A stretch of DNA of 64,000 nucleotides from Flammeovirga aprica JL-4 (GCF_012844305.1 NZ_JABANE010000005.1:89652-153651), one strand, 5' to 3'; counted from the stretch's first letter, positions 1-9,367 are shown. The notes: generated by a model not told the origin, from the letters alone. A program made the numbers and translations.

Positions 1-310
1 TTCTCTCCAAAGCCTGACTTGCCAAACGATCTGCTTCATCAGCGCTGATATGTCCGCTTTGTGCTCTTTGTAATAACAATACTGCTTTCGATTCAAACTC
101 TCTAGCGTTTCTACTATTTGATTCAAACTCTTTCTTCTCACGGATAGAAAGTGCTTTCACTTCCGCAAGACCTTGCATTGATTTTGAAAGATCAGTTTTT
201 AAATCTCTAATACCTTGTTCAGTTTGTTTAATAGGGTTTTCTAATTTATCTAAAACTGAATGTGCCTCCGCTTCCGCTATCCCAAAAAGTCTTTTTAACC
301 ATCCAAACAT
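1..310 (-). CDS. pspA: PspA/IM30 family protein, 5' part only (cut by window edge)
   Basis: The minus strand from the ATG at 310 reads an open frame of 103 codons to the window edge. It begins MFGWLKRLFGIAEAEAHSVL and continues as charged helix with heptad-like spacing, including DKLENPIKQTEQGIRDLKTD and a stretch rich in K, E and R. This is the N-terminal helix and start of the coiled coil of PspA/IM30 (ESCRT-III-like) proteins, which bind stressed inner membrane. The usual length is about 220-230 residues, so roughly half is outside the window. It lies 21 bases downstream of the J-domain gene on the same strand, suggesting co-transcription. Family assignment is by recognition of the N-terminus. 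Confidence 0.8.
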   Translation of the reverse strand, partial: MFGWLKRLFGIAEAEAHSVLDKLENPIKQTEQGIRDLKTDLSKSMQGLAEVKALSIREKKEFESNSRNAREFESKAVLLLQRAQSGHISADEADRLASQALER

Positions 311-331
311 TTCGATTCTCTAATTTTGTTA

Positions 332-760
332 TTAATTTTTTAATTTTTTTTCAAAGTAATTATAAGCCTCATTGATTTGTAATGTGACCTTTTGTGCCAT
401 TTCTTGTTTAGCGGGGTCGCCAGCATACAAATCCGGATGATATAATTTAACCAATTTTCTGTAAGATTTCTTTATTGTGGCAAAATCATCCCCTCTTTTT
501 ACTTCTAAAGCATTATAATATTCATCTTCCTGCGACTTTTGCTGTGTTTGCTGAGAAGAATATTGCTGTTGTGAATGTGTATGACTCTGATAATTTTGCT
601 GCGGTTCCTGATACTTATAGGTATCATTCTTTATCTCCTCGTAATGTTTCCTCCAGTCTTCTTTTGAATCATTCTCGAAAAGCTGTTGAAAAACGGGATT
701 ATTCTCAATCTGATCGTTGATTGTTGACTTTAATATATTCTTAAATCGGTCGACTAACAT
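332..760 (-). CDS. Small J-domain (DnaJ-like) protein
   Basis: This 142-residue protein has a charged, Gln/Ser-rich first half and a C-terminal J domain at about residues 80-142. The J domain is complete: a YYNALEV helix I start, helix II with KKSYRKLVKLY, the HPD motif, and a C-terminal helix with INEAYNYFEK. HPD stimulates Hsp70 ATPase, so the protein probably recruits DnaK to a specific client. It lacks the Gly/Phe and zinc regions of true DnaJ. Its place just upstream of pspA on the same strand suggests a role in the membrane-stress response, which is inference. Confidence 0.85.
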   Translation of the reverse strand: MLVDRFKNILKSTINDQIENNPVFQQLFENDSKEDWRKHYEEIKNDTYKYQEPQQNYQSHTHSQQQYSSQQTQQKSQEDEYYNALEVKRGDDFATIKKSYRKLVKLYHPDLYAGDPAKQEMAQKVTLQINEAYNYFEKKLKN

Positions 761-881
761 CGTATATATCTAACTTGCTTAATGAATTTGAATAAACGTC
801 TTACTATATAAGACGAAAAGTTACTAAAAAAGATACTTTAATGCATAAAAAGTTATTTGTGAATGATTTTTCATTTATTTT

Positions 882-912
882 TTTGTGATATTCCTCAATA
901 GGTGTATATTTG
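882..912 (+). promoter_or_regulatory. Bacteroidota-type promoter upstream of acyl-CoA ligase leader
   Basis: TTTG at 882-885 and TATATTTG at 905-912 are separated by 19 bases. This fits the Bacteroidota housekeeping promoter (-33 TTTG, -7 TAnnTTTG). Transcription would start near 918, about 170 bases before the downstream coding start. This is a motif match only. Confidence 0.55.
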
Positions 913-1052
913 ACATTTACTAAAGATGTGTTAATTAGCACTCTTCAATAGTACACACTCAGACATTTTTTTTATATTTTTGAGCAGTCATAGCCTTCGA
1001 TGTTGTTGAAGAATTTGACTTCTTAGATTTAATTATCTAATACTATACACAG

Positions 1053-1075
1053 AAAGAGGTATTTACCTCTTTTTT
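1053..1075 (+). terminator. Hairpin plus T-run in the leader before the acyl-CoA ligase gene
   Basis: AAAGAGGT and ACCTCTTT form a perfect 8-bp stem with an ATTT loop, followed by a run of T to 1075. No plus-strand gene lies upstream of it in the window. It therefore ends either a small RNA starting near 918 or an attenuated leader of the acyl-CoA ligase gene, whose start is only 17 bases further on. Confidence 0.6.
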
Positions 1076-1092
1076 ATCAACCAATAGTGCAA

Positions 1093-2790
1093 ATGGAACA
1101 GAATTTCCCTTGGCATAAACACTATGCCGATTTTACTCCAAAAGAGATCAACCCGGATAATTACCACTCATTACTCAAGTTATTTGAGGAATCTTTCCAG
1201 AAGTTTTCAAAAAAGATTGCATATGAAAATATGGGAGGAAAGCTCACGTATGAGGATGTTGATTTGGCATCTCAGCATTTTGCTTCCTATTTACAGAATC
1301 ATTGTAATATGAAAAAAGGGGATCGTATTGTAATCCAAATGCCGAATACATTACAGTATCCAATTGCTATGATTGGAGCGATTAGAGCGGGTATGGTTGT
1401 GGTAAACACAAACCCTCTTTATACGGAAAGAGAAATGGAGCATCAGTTTTCGGATGCTGGAGTAAAAACGGTTGTAATTTTAGCCAATTTTGCGGATAAG
1501 CTACAAAATATAAAAGGCAGACTGCCAGAATTAAAAAATATTGTGATCACTGAATTGGGTGACTTATTAGGTTTTCCAAAGAGTCTTATTGTCAATTCGG
1601 TGGTGAAATACGTGAAGAAAATGGTGCCTGCTTATAAACTTCCTACAGCAGTGCCGTTTAAAAAAGCATTGAGTTTAGGAGAGAAAGCGGAATACAGACG
1701 CCCGGCGATGACTGGAGAGGATCATGCTTTTCTTCAATACACTGGAGGTACAACTGGAGTTGCAAAAGGAGCAATTCTTACACACAGAAATATAGTTGCG
1801 AATTTAGAACAGTCCAATGCCTGGTTGCAAGGCTGTCTTGAGGAAGGGAAAGAATTAGTGATCACAGCATTGCCGTTGTATCATATTTTTGCCTTGACGG
1901 TCAATTGTATGACGATGATGAAAATTGGTGCTCACAACCTCTTGATCACCAACCCAAGAGATATGGATGCTTTCTTGAAGGAAATCAGCAAATATAAGTT
2001 TTCTATCCTTACAGGTGTAAATACCCTTTTCAATGGAATGTTGAATCACAAGAAATTTGCCGATATCGACTTTTCCGAATTGAAGGTAACAATTGGTGGA
2101 GGTATGGCCGTACAAGAAGCCGTAGCAAAACGATGGGAAGAAGTGACAGGTTGTACCTTAGCGGAAGGTTATGGACTTACAGAGACGTCTCCCGTGGTTT
2201 GTGTACACCGTTTGGATAGCCCGAAAATTGGAACAATTGGTTTGCCTTATCCTTCTACAAATGTGAAAATCTTAAATGAAGAAGGTGTTGAAGTGCCAAT
2301 AGGAGAAGAAGGAGAACTTTGTGTGAAAGGGCCTCAAGTAATGAAAGGATACTGGAAGCGTGATGATGAGACAGCGGAGACTTTCTTCCCGAATGGATGG
2401 TTGAGAACTGGTGATATAGCCACTATGGATCATCATGGTTATTTTAAAATTGTAGACCGTAAGAAGGATATGATTTTGGTATCTGGTTTTAATGTGTATC
2501 CTAATGAAGTGGAAGAAGTATTAGCTATGCATGACGGAGTGGCCGAATGTGCTGTGATTGGTGTACCTGATGAGAAGTCAACAGAAGCGGTGAAATGCTT
2601 TATAGTGAAGAAGGATCAGCATTTAACAGCAGAAGCATTGAAGGACTTCTGTAAGCATAATTTGGCAGGGTACAAGGTACCAAAACATTATGAATTTAGA
2701 ACAGAACTGCCAAAATCTACAGTCGGTAAAATTTTAAGAAGATTATTAAAAGAAGAAGAACTGGATAAAAGCAAAAAGGTTCTTCACTAA
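1093..2790 (+). CDS. fadD: Long-chain fatty-acid--CoA ligase (FadD type)
   Basis: The enzyme activates free fatty acids to acyl-CoA using ATP, through an acyl-adenylate. The 565-residue frame is close to FadD length (about 560). The AMP-binding P-loop YTGGTTGVAKG is at 216-226, the hinge-region motif GWLRTGD at 435-441, and the C-terminal catalytic lysine in STVGKILRR at about 546. The LAEGYGLTETSPV adenylation motif is also present. I chose the ATG at 1093; an in-frame GTG at 1087 would add two residues. The substrate class, long-chain fatty acid, comes from overall resemblance to FadD and is less certain than the ligase family. A terminator hairpin follows directly. Confidence 0.88.
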   Translation: MEQNFPWHKHYADFTPKEINPDNYHSLLKLFEESFQKFSKKIAYENMGGKLTYEDVDLASQHFASYLQNHCNMKKGDRIVIQMPNTLQYPIAMIGAIRAGMVVVNTNPLYTEREMEHQFSDAGVKTVVILANFADKLQNIKGRLPELKNIVITELGDLLGFPKSLIVNSVVKYVKKMVPAYKLPTAVPFKKALSLGEKAEYRRPAMTGEDHAFLQYTGGTTGVAKGAILTHRNIVANLEQSNAWLQGCLEEGKELVITALPLYHIFALTVNCMTMMKIGAHNLLITNPRDMDAFLKEISKYKFSILTGVNTLFNGMLNHKKFADIDFSELKVTIGGGMAVQEAVAKRWEEVTGCTLAEGYGLTETSPVVCVHRLDSPKIGTIGLPYPSTNVKILNEEGVEVPIGEEGELCVKGPQVMKGYWKRDDETAETFFPNGWLRTGDIATMDHHGYFKIVDRKKDMILVSGFNVYPNEVEEVLAMHDGVAECAVIGVPDEKSTEAVKCFIVKKDQHLTAEALKDFCKHNLAGYKVPKHYEFRTELPKSTVGKILRRLLKEEELDKSKKVLH

Positions 2791-2807
2791 AAATAGAGAA
2801 ATCAATG

Positions 2808-2838
2808 AAGGTACTGTTTTACGGCAGTGCCTTTTTTT
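2808..2838 (+). terminator. Terminator of acyl-CoA ligase gene, abutting the next start
   Basis: AAGGTACTG and CAGTGCCTT pair over 9 positions with one G-T wobble, followed by seven T. The T-run ends on the base before the ATG of the next gene (2839), so that gene has no room for a Shine-Dalgarno sequence. Confidence 0.7.
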
Positions 2839-3507
2839 ATGAGTATGGAACAGCAGAAGAATTGGGTGCCTCTTCAGATTGAAGCACCTTTTTACACGAA
2901 TGGAGCGATTACAGAATCGACAGAACACCTCTGGATGGTATTTCATGGCTATGGTCAGCTGGCAGATCATTTTATGCGAAGATTTGATATTCTTTCAGCA
3001 GCACAACATCATGTGGTAGCTTGTCAAGGTTTATCCCGTTTTTATCTTGATAAACAATATCAGAAAGTAGGAGCATCATGGATGACAAAACTGGACCGAG
3101 AAGCAGATATCCGACATCAGCAACTGTATATTTCTACCGTTTTTGAAAACCGTTTGCAAGCTTTAGACAATCTGAATGAGAGCGTGAAATACAATTATCT
3201 GGCTTTCTCTCAAGGAGGGACAACGGTACTGAGATGGCTCAATTATTATAAACCAAAAGTCGATAATTTAATTTTATGGGCAGGAGATATTCCGAAGGAA
3301 TTAACAGCTGATGACTTTAATTTCTTGACGCCTGATTCAAATGTATTCATGGTGTTAGGGGATAAGGATCCTTTTAGAACCTTTATTGACATAAATAAAC
3401 AAAAAGAGTTATTAAACTCCCTTAATTGTAATTCAAAATTTATTAGTTTTGATGGAGGACATCATGTCAGAAGAGATGTCCTTGAAGAATGCCTAAAGCA
3501 TTTTTAA
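2839..3507 (+). CDS. Alpha/beta-hydrolase, carboxylesterase/phospholipase-like
   Basis: The 222-residue protein has an alpha/beta-hydrolase layout. LWMVFHGYG forms the oxyanion-hole strand, AFSQGG is the nucleophile elbow with Ser124 (the first Gly of GxSxG is Ala), LGDKDPF carries the acid, and GGHH carries the catalytic His. The size and layout resemble the carboxylesterase/phospholipase family; the substrate is unknown. The ATG at 2839 is preferred over an in-frame GTG at 2827 because the GTG lies inside the upstream terminator stem. ATG 2845 is also possible. There is no signal peptide, so the protein is cytoplasmic. Confidence 0.72.
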   Translation: MSMEQQKNWVPLQIEAPFYTNGAITESTEHLWMVFHGYGQLADHFMRRFDILSAAQHHVVACQGLSRFYLDKQYQKVGASWMTKLDREADIRHQQLYISTVFENRLQALDNLNESVKYNYLAFSQGGTTVLRWLNYYKPKVDNLILWAGDIPKELTADDFNFLTPDSNVFMVLGDKDPFRTFIDINKQKELLNSLNCNSKFISFDGGHHVRRDVLEECLKHF

Positions 3508-3589
3508 ATTAAATAATTAATGAACTAATATCTCTTATTTTTTTCAGTTGAATTACTTCTAACTTAGAGATACTAACCAAACTCTTTTT

Positions 3590-4177
3590 ATGCATCCCGT
3601 ATTAAATAATAATCAATTCTTTGTAAAAGAACATGTTGGAATGTTCAAAGCCGCCAACAACTACGATATTTATGACCCTGTAACAGATGAAATTATAATG
3701 GAATGCCGTGAGGATTCATTGGGTTTCATTACTAAAATGTTGAGGTTCACAGACTACAAAAGAATGACTCCGTTTCATATTGAGATCAGAACTACAACAG
3801 GACAGAAAATCCTTACTGTAAAAAGAGGAATTTCTATTTTCTTATCTGACGTAGAAGTGCTGGATGAAAATGATCAGTTGGTGGGTATGTTCAAGCAGAA
3901 ATTCTTTTCTATTGGAGGTAAATTTGAAGTGTTTGATGCGGACAATAATTCACTTTGTATGTTGAAAGGAAAGTGGACAAGCTGGGACTTCAAATTTGTA
4001 AAAGATGACTTTGAATTTGCTCATGTAAGCAAAGAGTTTGCAGGCTTTGCAAAGGAATTGTTCACTTCAGCCGATAACTATGGTTTAGAAATCAACCCTG
4101 AGGTGCCTCAAGATCATAAATTAAGATTGTTAATTATGGCAGCAGTGATGTGTATCGATATGGTATTAAAAGAATAA
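3590..4177 (+). CDS. Phospholipid scramblase-like / LURP-one-related protein
   Basis: This 195-residue protein has the beta-rich repeat pattern of the tubby-like scramblase/LURP-one fold. It opens with NNNQFFVKEHVGMFKAANNYDI, then DEIIMECRED, then paired strands with ILTVKRG, DVEVLDENDQLVG, GKFEVFDADNNSL and a closing helix LRLLIMAAVMCIDMVLKE that could enter a membrane. Family members bind lipid or DNA; the bacterial function is not established. It stands alone between the hydrolase gene and a convergent pseudouridine synthase. Confidence 0.7.
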   Translation: MHPVLNNNQFFVKEHVGMFKAANNYDIYDPVTDEIIMECREDSLGFITKMLRFTDYKRMTPFHIEIRTTTGQKILTVKRGISIFLSDVEVLDENDQLVGMFKQKFFSIGGKFEVFDADNNSLCMLKGKWTSWDFKFVKDDFEFAHVSKEFAGFAKELFTSADNYGLEINPEVPQDHKLRLLIMAAVMCIDMVLKE

Positions 4178-4196
4178 CTACTTAAAAGATAAAGTA

Positions 4197-4226
4197 AAGG
4201 GTAAGGAGTGATTACTTCTTGCCCTT
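4197..4226. terminator. Bidirectional hairpin between convergent genes
   Basis: Two 13-base arms (4197-4209 and 4214-4226) pair with two G-T wobbles around a GATT loop. The hairpin covers the last codons of the RluA gene and follows the scramblase-like gene by 20 bases, so it can stop transcripts from both sides. Confidence 0.5.
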
Positions 4227-5120
4227 ATATTTTTCCCACATTTTAGTTTCTCTCTCCAAAAGCGTTTCAAATTTTGAAGGATAAGCTACTGAGAACTCAT
4301 TTCTTTCCTCTGTTCTAGGGTGAACAAATGAGATGGCTGTACTGCTCAAAAACAATCCTTTTCCTTTAAGGGTGTTTCCATCTTCCCCATATTCTTTATC
4401 TCCTACAATCGGGTGCCCTATCATGGCAAGGTGCTTTCTTAATTGATGTGTCCTTCCTGTATGCGGTTCTAATTCCACTAATGTCAGTGCTTCACTTCTT
4501 AGAGATGGGATCTCTTTCACTACTTTATAAGAACTATGGCAAGGTTTTCCTTCTAAGTCATGCTTAATATCTCCCTCTTTTTCCTTAAAAGACCCCATAG
4601 CCACAGCATGGTATTTCTTTTTGATGGTTTTATCCTCAAACTGCTGTCCAAGTTTTACCCTTGCCAGTCGTGTTTTTGCGATTAATAAAAGACCAGAAGT
4701 TGGAGCATCTAACCGATGACAAGGTTTCGGCCAAGGCATTGTATCTGTCAAGTTACTCTGAGAAATATTAGAAAGAAGAGCATTTTCGATGGTTTTGAAC
4801 TGATTGCCGCTTACTGGAATTCCAGACGGTTTGTAAACCACTGCTAAATCTTCATCCTCAAAAATAACATCAAGCTTCAATTCAAATATTTTTGGCACTT
4901 TAGCTTCTTCAGTATAAATCACAATTTCCTGTCCAGGAACAATCCATTCAGCACCTTTGAGTATTTGGCCTTCACAAATTACACGTTGTGCTTTCAATGC
5001 CTTTTTGAGTCCATTCCTAGAGGTTACATATTGACTATTTCTCAAAATGAAATCAAAAAAGCGTTCTTTCTGATCAAGGTTATCTGGGATTTGAATTTTT
5101 TCGAGAATCGTTTTTTCCAT
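4212..5120 (-). CDS. RluA-family RNA pseudouridine synthase
   Basis: The protein isomerises uridine to pseudouridine in rRNA or tRNA. The 302 residues comprise an S4-like RNA-binding region (about 15-75) and a catalytic domain with CHRLDAPTSGLL, where Asp138 is the nucleophile. LEPHTGRTHQLRKHLAMIGHPIVGD, split here as TGRTHQLRKH and GHPIVGD, is the RluA-family substrate-binding stretch. Which nucleotide is modified (RluA, RluC or RluD type) cannot be told from sequence alone. The gene is convergent with the scramblase-like gene. Confidence 0.88.
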   Translation of the reverse strand: MEKTILEKIQIPDNLDQKERFFDFILRNSQYVTSRNGLKKALKAQRVICEGQILKGAEWIVPGQEIVIYTEEAKVPKIFELKLDVIFEDEDLAVVYKPSGIPVSGNQFKTIENALLSNISQSNLTDTMPWPKPCHRLDAPTSGLLLIAKTRLARVKLGQQFEDKTIKKKYHAVAMGSFKEKEGDIKHDLEGKPCHSSYKVVKEIPSLRSEALTLVELEPHTGRTHQLRKHLAMIGHPIVGDKEYGEDGNTLKGKGLFLSSTAISFVHPRTEERNEFSVAYPSKFETLLERETKMWEKYKGKK

Positions 5121-5348
5121 GGTGAAAAATAATATAAAAGAAGCTTAAAACTTACTGTTGAGAATTTGAAGAATTCGGTGATAAAGTTATAGAAAAGAAT
5201 AGAATTAAGTTTAATGATTCAAAAATAACCTCCTTTTTCTCTGAAATAATCACATAGGGGCAATAAAACAGATGAAACTGACCCTAGCAACTTTTTGTTA
5301 GAGGAGTAACCAAAATTGACTTAGTATTAAAACCAAATTATCACTATC

Positions 5349-7361
5349 ATGAAAGTCTATCTATATATTCTGGGGCTTTGTTTACTGGGCCTTGATGCTT
5401 TTGCTACTACGTACTATTCTAGAGGAGATGGGAATTTTTATACCGATGACATATGGGCCACAACGGAGGGTGGAACAGGCAGAAAGTTTACGGATTATTC
5501 TATAACTGCAGATGATGATTTTATCATTCAAGGTTTCGATATTGTTTCTTTGCCAAGTACCTCAATCAGTATAGGCAGTATAACAGTGACATCGAATGCT
5601 CAACTGACAGATTTTACTGCTTCATGTGCTTTGACAGTAACTGATCTATATATTCTAGGTCAATTAAACTTAGCTGGAGGAAGTGTAGGAGCAGTTAATG
5701 TTGAGAATATCTATCTTTTTGGAGCATCAGCATCATTAAGACTTAATGTTGTCACTGATGCTATTACACATTCTGGTTTACTATTCGTCAGTAGTTCAGC
5801 TTCCAATCCAATTATTGAAGGAGGACCACCTAATATTACAGGTCTCTTAGATGATTTTATTGATGGAACAATAACAGGAGATAACATATTGCATGTCCCA
5901 ACACTAGCCACAGAAAGTACTCTAGCTGATTTACCGTCAGAATTTTCAAGTGAAACTGTTGCAATTACTTTACAGAAGGATTACACATTGAAAATTAGTA
6001 ATGCTATTCATTCAGCATTTACTATATCAGCAGGGTCAGATGCTTCAGCCTCAAATAATGGAAGTATCGAATTCCTCTCAGGTGCATCAGGAACATTTAT
6101 GCCGGCTAATGATGCGAATCCATTTCTAAATCTTACAATAAATACCTCTTCAGGAATTACCCTAGGAAGAGGAATAAATATAGGAGGTGTATTAAAACTC
6201 ACAGATGGGATAATCACGACAAGTGGCAATACTTTAGCCATAGTTTCCGGGGGAAGTGTAAGTGGAGCTTCTTATACAAATGATGTAAATACAACCATAT
6301 CAGGAGGGTCGAATGCCTCACATGTTGACGGTACAATGTCAATGGTCGTTTCAGCAACTAATGATTACGTTCTTTTACCAGTAGGCGATAATAGCTTACT
6401 GCGAGTTGGCGGTGCTAGAAACCTTGTTTCACCATCACCTAGTGACTTTGTGCTCACTATGGCCCATACACAGTCAGCACATTCTAATAATACAGATTTA
6501 GATGATGTAAATTTGAAAGTAAGCCTGATGGAATATTGGGATATTTCAGTATCGGGTGCAGATGTAGACAACGTGACGAAGAATTTTAATGTTGTTCTTT
6601 CTTACCATACTAATTCTGGTATCAACACAGCATCTTTAAGTACAGTACACCTTATGCATTACAGAGGTGCAAAATGGTATTCTGAAGGAGATATGGGTGG
6701 AACGGGTACACATACCACTGATACAAATGACCATAATGATAGTGTAGAAGGTTTTATAGAAGCAGGAACAGCTACTTTCAGTCCCTTTACCCTAGGAGGA
6801 GACAGCAGTCACGATCTACCCATCACTTTAAAATCATTTGATGCAGAGAGAGAAGGTGACGCACTTGTATTTAATTGGACAACAGCTCAGGAGATAAATA
6901 ATGACTTCTTTGAATTAGAAGGTTCAACAGATAAAAAGAAGACAAAGGTACTTGCTAGTATCGATGGAGCGGGGAACTCTAATGTTGATATTCAATATTC
7001 TCATACCTTACAAAATTGGAACAGTTATCAATTCTTCAGATTGAAACAAACTGATTTTGATGGAAAATATTCCTACTCAGATTGGGTTCAAGTAGAAAAT
7101 AATGAAGCTCAAAATGCATTTGATTATATCATTTATCCTAATCCATCCAGCATAGAAATTAATGTGGAGACGACTTCTTTAGCCAATGAAACCATCAATA
7201 CCTATCAGATATTTGATTTGAGCGGAAAGCGATATCACACCACAAGTTGGAACCCCACGCATCATACCATTGATATTTCTACCTTGCCCAAAGGTATTTA
7301 TATGTTAATGATTTCAACGCTATCAGGAAAAAAGAAGATTCAACGTTTCACAGTCCAATGA
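5349..7361 (+). CDS. Secreted protein with type IX secretion C-terminal signal
   Basis: The 670-residue protein starts with a signal peptide (about residues 1-19, ending LLGLDAFA) and ends with a T9SS type A sorting domain at about 590-670. That domain has the usual signs: IIYPNPSS, a TYQIFDLSGK strand, STLPKGIYMLMI and a final KKIQRFTVQ. The middle is Ser/Thr/Gly/Asn-rich beta sequence typical of large adhesin-like surface proteins, with LPITLKSFDAEREGDALVFNWTTA (read as LPITLKSF...NWTTA) just before the sorting domain, a feature common in Cytophagia T9SS cargo. No catalytic domain was recognised. It is exported to the cell surface or medium. Confidence 0.85.
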   Translation: MKVYLYILGLCLLGLDAFATTYYSRGDGNFYTDDIWATTEGGTGRKFTDYSITADDDFIIQGFDIVSLPSTSISIGSITVTSNAQLTDFTASCALTVTDLYILGQLNLAGGSVGAVNVENIYLFGASASLRLNVVTDAITHSGLLFVSSSASNPIIEGGPPNITGLLDDFIDGTITGDNILHVPTLATESTLADLPSEFSSETVAITLQKDYTLKISNAIHSAFTISAGSDASASNNGSIEFLSGASGTFMPANDANPFLNLTINTSSGITLGRGINIGGVLKLTDGIITTSGNTLAIVSGGSVSGASYTNDVNTTISGGSNASHVDGTMSMVVSATNDYVLLPVGDNSLLRVGGARNLVSPSPSDFVLTMAHTQSAHSNNTDLDDVNLKVSLMEYWDISVSGADVDNVTKNFNVVLSYHTNSGINTASLSTVHLMHYRGAKWYSEGDMGGTGTHTTDTNDHNDSVEGFIEAGTATFSPFTLGGDSSHDLPITLKSFDAEREGDALVFNWTTAQEINNDFFELEGSTDKKKTKVLASIDGAGNSNVDIQYSHTLQNWNSYQFFRLKQTDFDGKYSYSDWVQVENNEAQNAFDYIIYPNPSSIEINVETTSLANETINTYQIFDLSGKRYHTTSWNPTHHTIDISTLPKGIYMLMISTLSGKKKIQRFTVQ

Positions 7362-7403
7362 TCTATAACTAAATTAGCTATCGGAAATTAACAGACGATA
7401 GTT

Positions 7404-8435
7404 ATGGACAAAAAATATATGTATAGAGCATTACAGCTCGCTCAGAAAGGAATGGGACATGTAAGCCCAAACCCTATGGTAGGTGCTGTAATTGTATATA
7501 AAGATCGAATTATTGGAGAGGGATATCATCAGAAATATGGTGAGCCACATGCTGAACCTAATGCAATTGCTTCTGTAAAAAAAGAAGATCAACAGTATCT
7601 TTCTGAAGCGGATATGTATGTTACCTTGGAACCTTGCAGTCATTATGGAAAAACACCTCCGTGTGCTGATCTGATTGTAAGGACAAAATTAAAAAATGTA
7701 TATGTCTGTAATCTTGATCCTAACCCACTTGTAGCGGGACGAGGAATCAAAAAAATGACAGATGCGGGCGTACATGTTGAAACTGGAATTTTAGAGGAAG
7801 AAGGCTTAGAAGTCAATAAGCGTTTCTTTAAAACTATGATACACAATAAGCCATATGTGATCTTGAAATATGCTCAGACAGCTGATGGTTTTGTGGCAAG
7901 AGAAAATTACGATTCTAAATGGATCAGTAATGGTTTATCGCGTCAGCTAGTTCATAAAATGAGAGCGGAGGAGGATGCAATTATGGTAGGCAGTAATACC
8001 GCAAAGCATGATAATCCAACGTTGAATACTAGAGATTGGGCAGGCAAAAACCCCTTAAGAGTTGTCGTTGATAGAGAGCATAAGCTGAATCAGAGTTTAG
8101 ATCTTTTTGATAATGAATTGAAAACGATTTGTTATACGACATCTTTTGATGAAGAAAACGAGAACCTCGCTTTTATTCCTTTAGGAAAAGATACTTTCTT
8201 TGAAGATCTTTTGACAGATTTGATGGGTCGAAAAGTACGTTCGGTAATTGTGGAAGGTGGAAGTAGATTATTAACGCAGTTCATTGAGAAAGGATTGTGG
8301 GATGAAGCTCATATTTTCACTTCATCAACTACTACCTTTGGGAAAGGCATTGAAGCACCAACTTTGACTAATGCTAGGAAAGTATCGTCTCAACAGATTG
8401 AAGGAGATGATTATTCCATTTACAAAAGAAGATAA
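7404..8435 (+). CDS. ribD: Riboflavin biosynthesis deaminase/reductase RibD
   Basis: This bifunctional enzyme carries out the deaminase and reductase steps that turn the GTP-derived pyrimidine into the ribitylamino-uracil precursor of riboflavin. The N-terminal deaminase domain has HAEPNAI (zinc ligand His49, catalytic Glu51) and PCSHYGKTPPC (zinc ligands Cys78 and Cys87). The C-terminal reductase domain has YAQTADG, IMVGSNTAKHDNPTLNTR and VEGGSRLLTQF. The length of 343 is slightly short of E. coli RibD (367). It is 42 bases after the T9SS cargo gene with no clear terminator between them. Confidence 0.95.
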   Translation: MDKKYMYRALQLAQKGMGHVSPNPMVGAVIVYKDRIIGEGYHQKYGEPHAEPNAIASVKKEDQQYLSEADMYVTLEPCSHYGKTPPCADLIVRTKLKNVYVCNLDPNPLVAGRGIKKMTDAGVHVETGILEEEGLEVNKRFFKTMIHNKPYVILKYAQTADGFVARENYDSKWISNGLSRQLVHKMRAEEDAIMVGSNTAKHDNPTLNTRDWAGKNPLRVVVDREHKLNQSLDLFDNELKTICYTTSFDEENENLAFIPLGKDTFFEDLLTDLMGRKVRSVIVEGGSRLLTQFIEKGLWDEAHIFTSSTTTFGKGIEAPTLTNARKVSSQQIEGDDYSIYKRR

Positions 8436-8459
8436 AACCAGTACAATATTATAATGAAG

Positions 8460-8494
8460 TCTCCTGCTTAGTGCTCTAATCAGGAGATTTTTTT
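8460..8494 (+). terminator. Terminator of ribD
   Basis: TCTCCTG (8460-8466) and CAGGAGA (8481-8487) form a perfect 7-bp stem followed by seven T. It lies 25 bases after the ribD stop. Confidence 0.8.
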
Positions 8495-8532
8495 ATTTTA
8501 GGATTCACATCATTCACTCAAACGAATTCAAG

Positions 8533-9240
8533 ATGACAAAAAAAGAAGTAATGGACGCCCTTTATAAATTAGGAAATGAAGGAACAAAATCTATTTATTT
8601 AAAGCATGGTGCTAAAGAACCCTTCTTTGGTGTAAAAGTAGGTGATTTGAAAACCATTCAAAAGAAGGTGAAAAAAGACCATGATTTGGCACTTGAACTG
8701 TATGCTACTGGCAACTCTGATGCAATGTATTTGGCAGGGCTGATTGCGGATAACAAAACCATCACAAAAGAAACTTTACAAGAATGGGTGAAGCTGGCTA
8801 ATTGGTACATGCTGTCAGAATATACGGTAGCTTGGATCGCTTCAGAATCGAAATTTGGTTGGGAATTAGGGCTAGAATGGATCAATGACGCAGATGAAGG
8901 AATACAAAGTGCAGGTTGGTCTACTATTTCCAATTACATCGCTATCACAGCAGATGACCAAATTGATATAAAGAAAATAGAAGAATTACTAGACCAAGTC
9001 AATGCTGATATTCATGAATCATTAAATCGAGTGAGGTATACTAAAAATGGGTTTGTAATTTCAGTGGGAGCATATATTCCATCTTTAACAGAAAAAGCGG
9101 TAGAAGTAGCTAAAAATATAGGAAAGGTAAGTGTCAATGTGGGTGAAACTAGCTGTAAAGTACCATTGGCATCTGACTATATTCAGAAAATTATTGAGAA
9201 AAATAGAGTGGGGAAGAAGAAGAAAAAAGCAAGGTGTTAA
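8533..9240 (+). CDS. DNA alkylation repair protein, AlkD-like HEAT-repeat family
   Basis: The 235-residue all-helical protein matches the AlkD-like HEAT-repeat family. It shows the early FGVKVGDLKTIQKKVKKDH segment, the LYATGNSDAMYLAGLIAD repeat, and the helix-rich WVKLANWYMLSEYTVAWIA region. AlkD enzymes excise positively charged alkylated purines such as 3- or 7-alkylated bases. This branch (annotated DNA alkylation repair in many Bacteroidota) is shorter and diverged, so the glycosylase activity is not certain. The C-terminus ends in a lysine run, KKKKKA, suitable for nucleic-acid contact. It is a single-gene unit. Confidence 0.75.
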   Translation: MTKKEVMDALYKLGNEGTKSIYLKHGAKEPFFGVKVGDLKTIQKKVKKDHDLALELYATGNSDAMYLAGLIADNKTITKETLQEWVKLANWYMLSEYTVAWIASESKFGWELGLEWINDADEGIQSAGWSTISNYIAITADDQIDIKKIEELLDQVNADIHESLNRVRYTKNGFVISVGAYIPSLTEKAVEVAKNIGKVSVNVGETSCKVPLASDYIQKIIEKNRVGKKKKKARC

Positions 9241-9367
9241 GAGCAGATTTTAAATATGCTCTAAGGGTATAGTCCGTTTGAAGAGGGAAATACTTCATAT
9301 TTCTTTCTTCATTATTTATTCCTTTTTTGTTAATACGATGATCACACAGTTGCCGATTTTTATTTAC

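Noticed and set aside
2827..2838. GTG start for the hydrolase gene
   Set aside because: It lies inside the terminator stem of the upstream gene; ATG 2839 follows the T-run and fits better.
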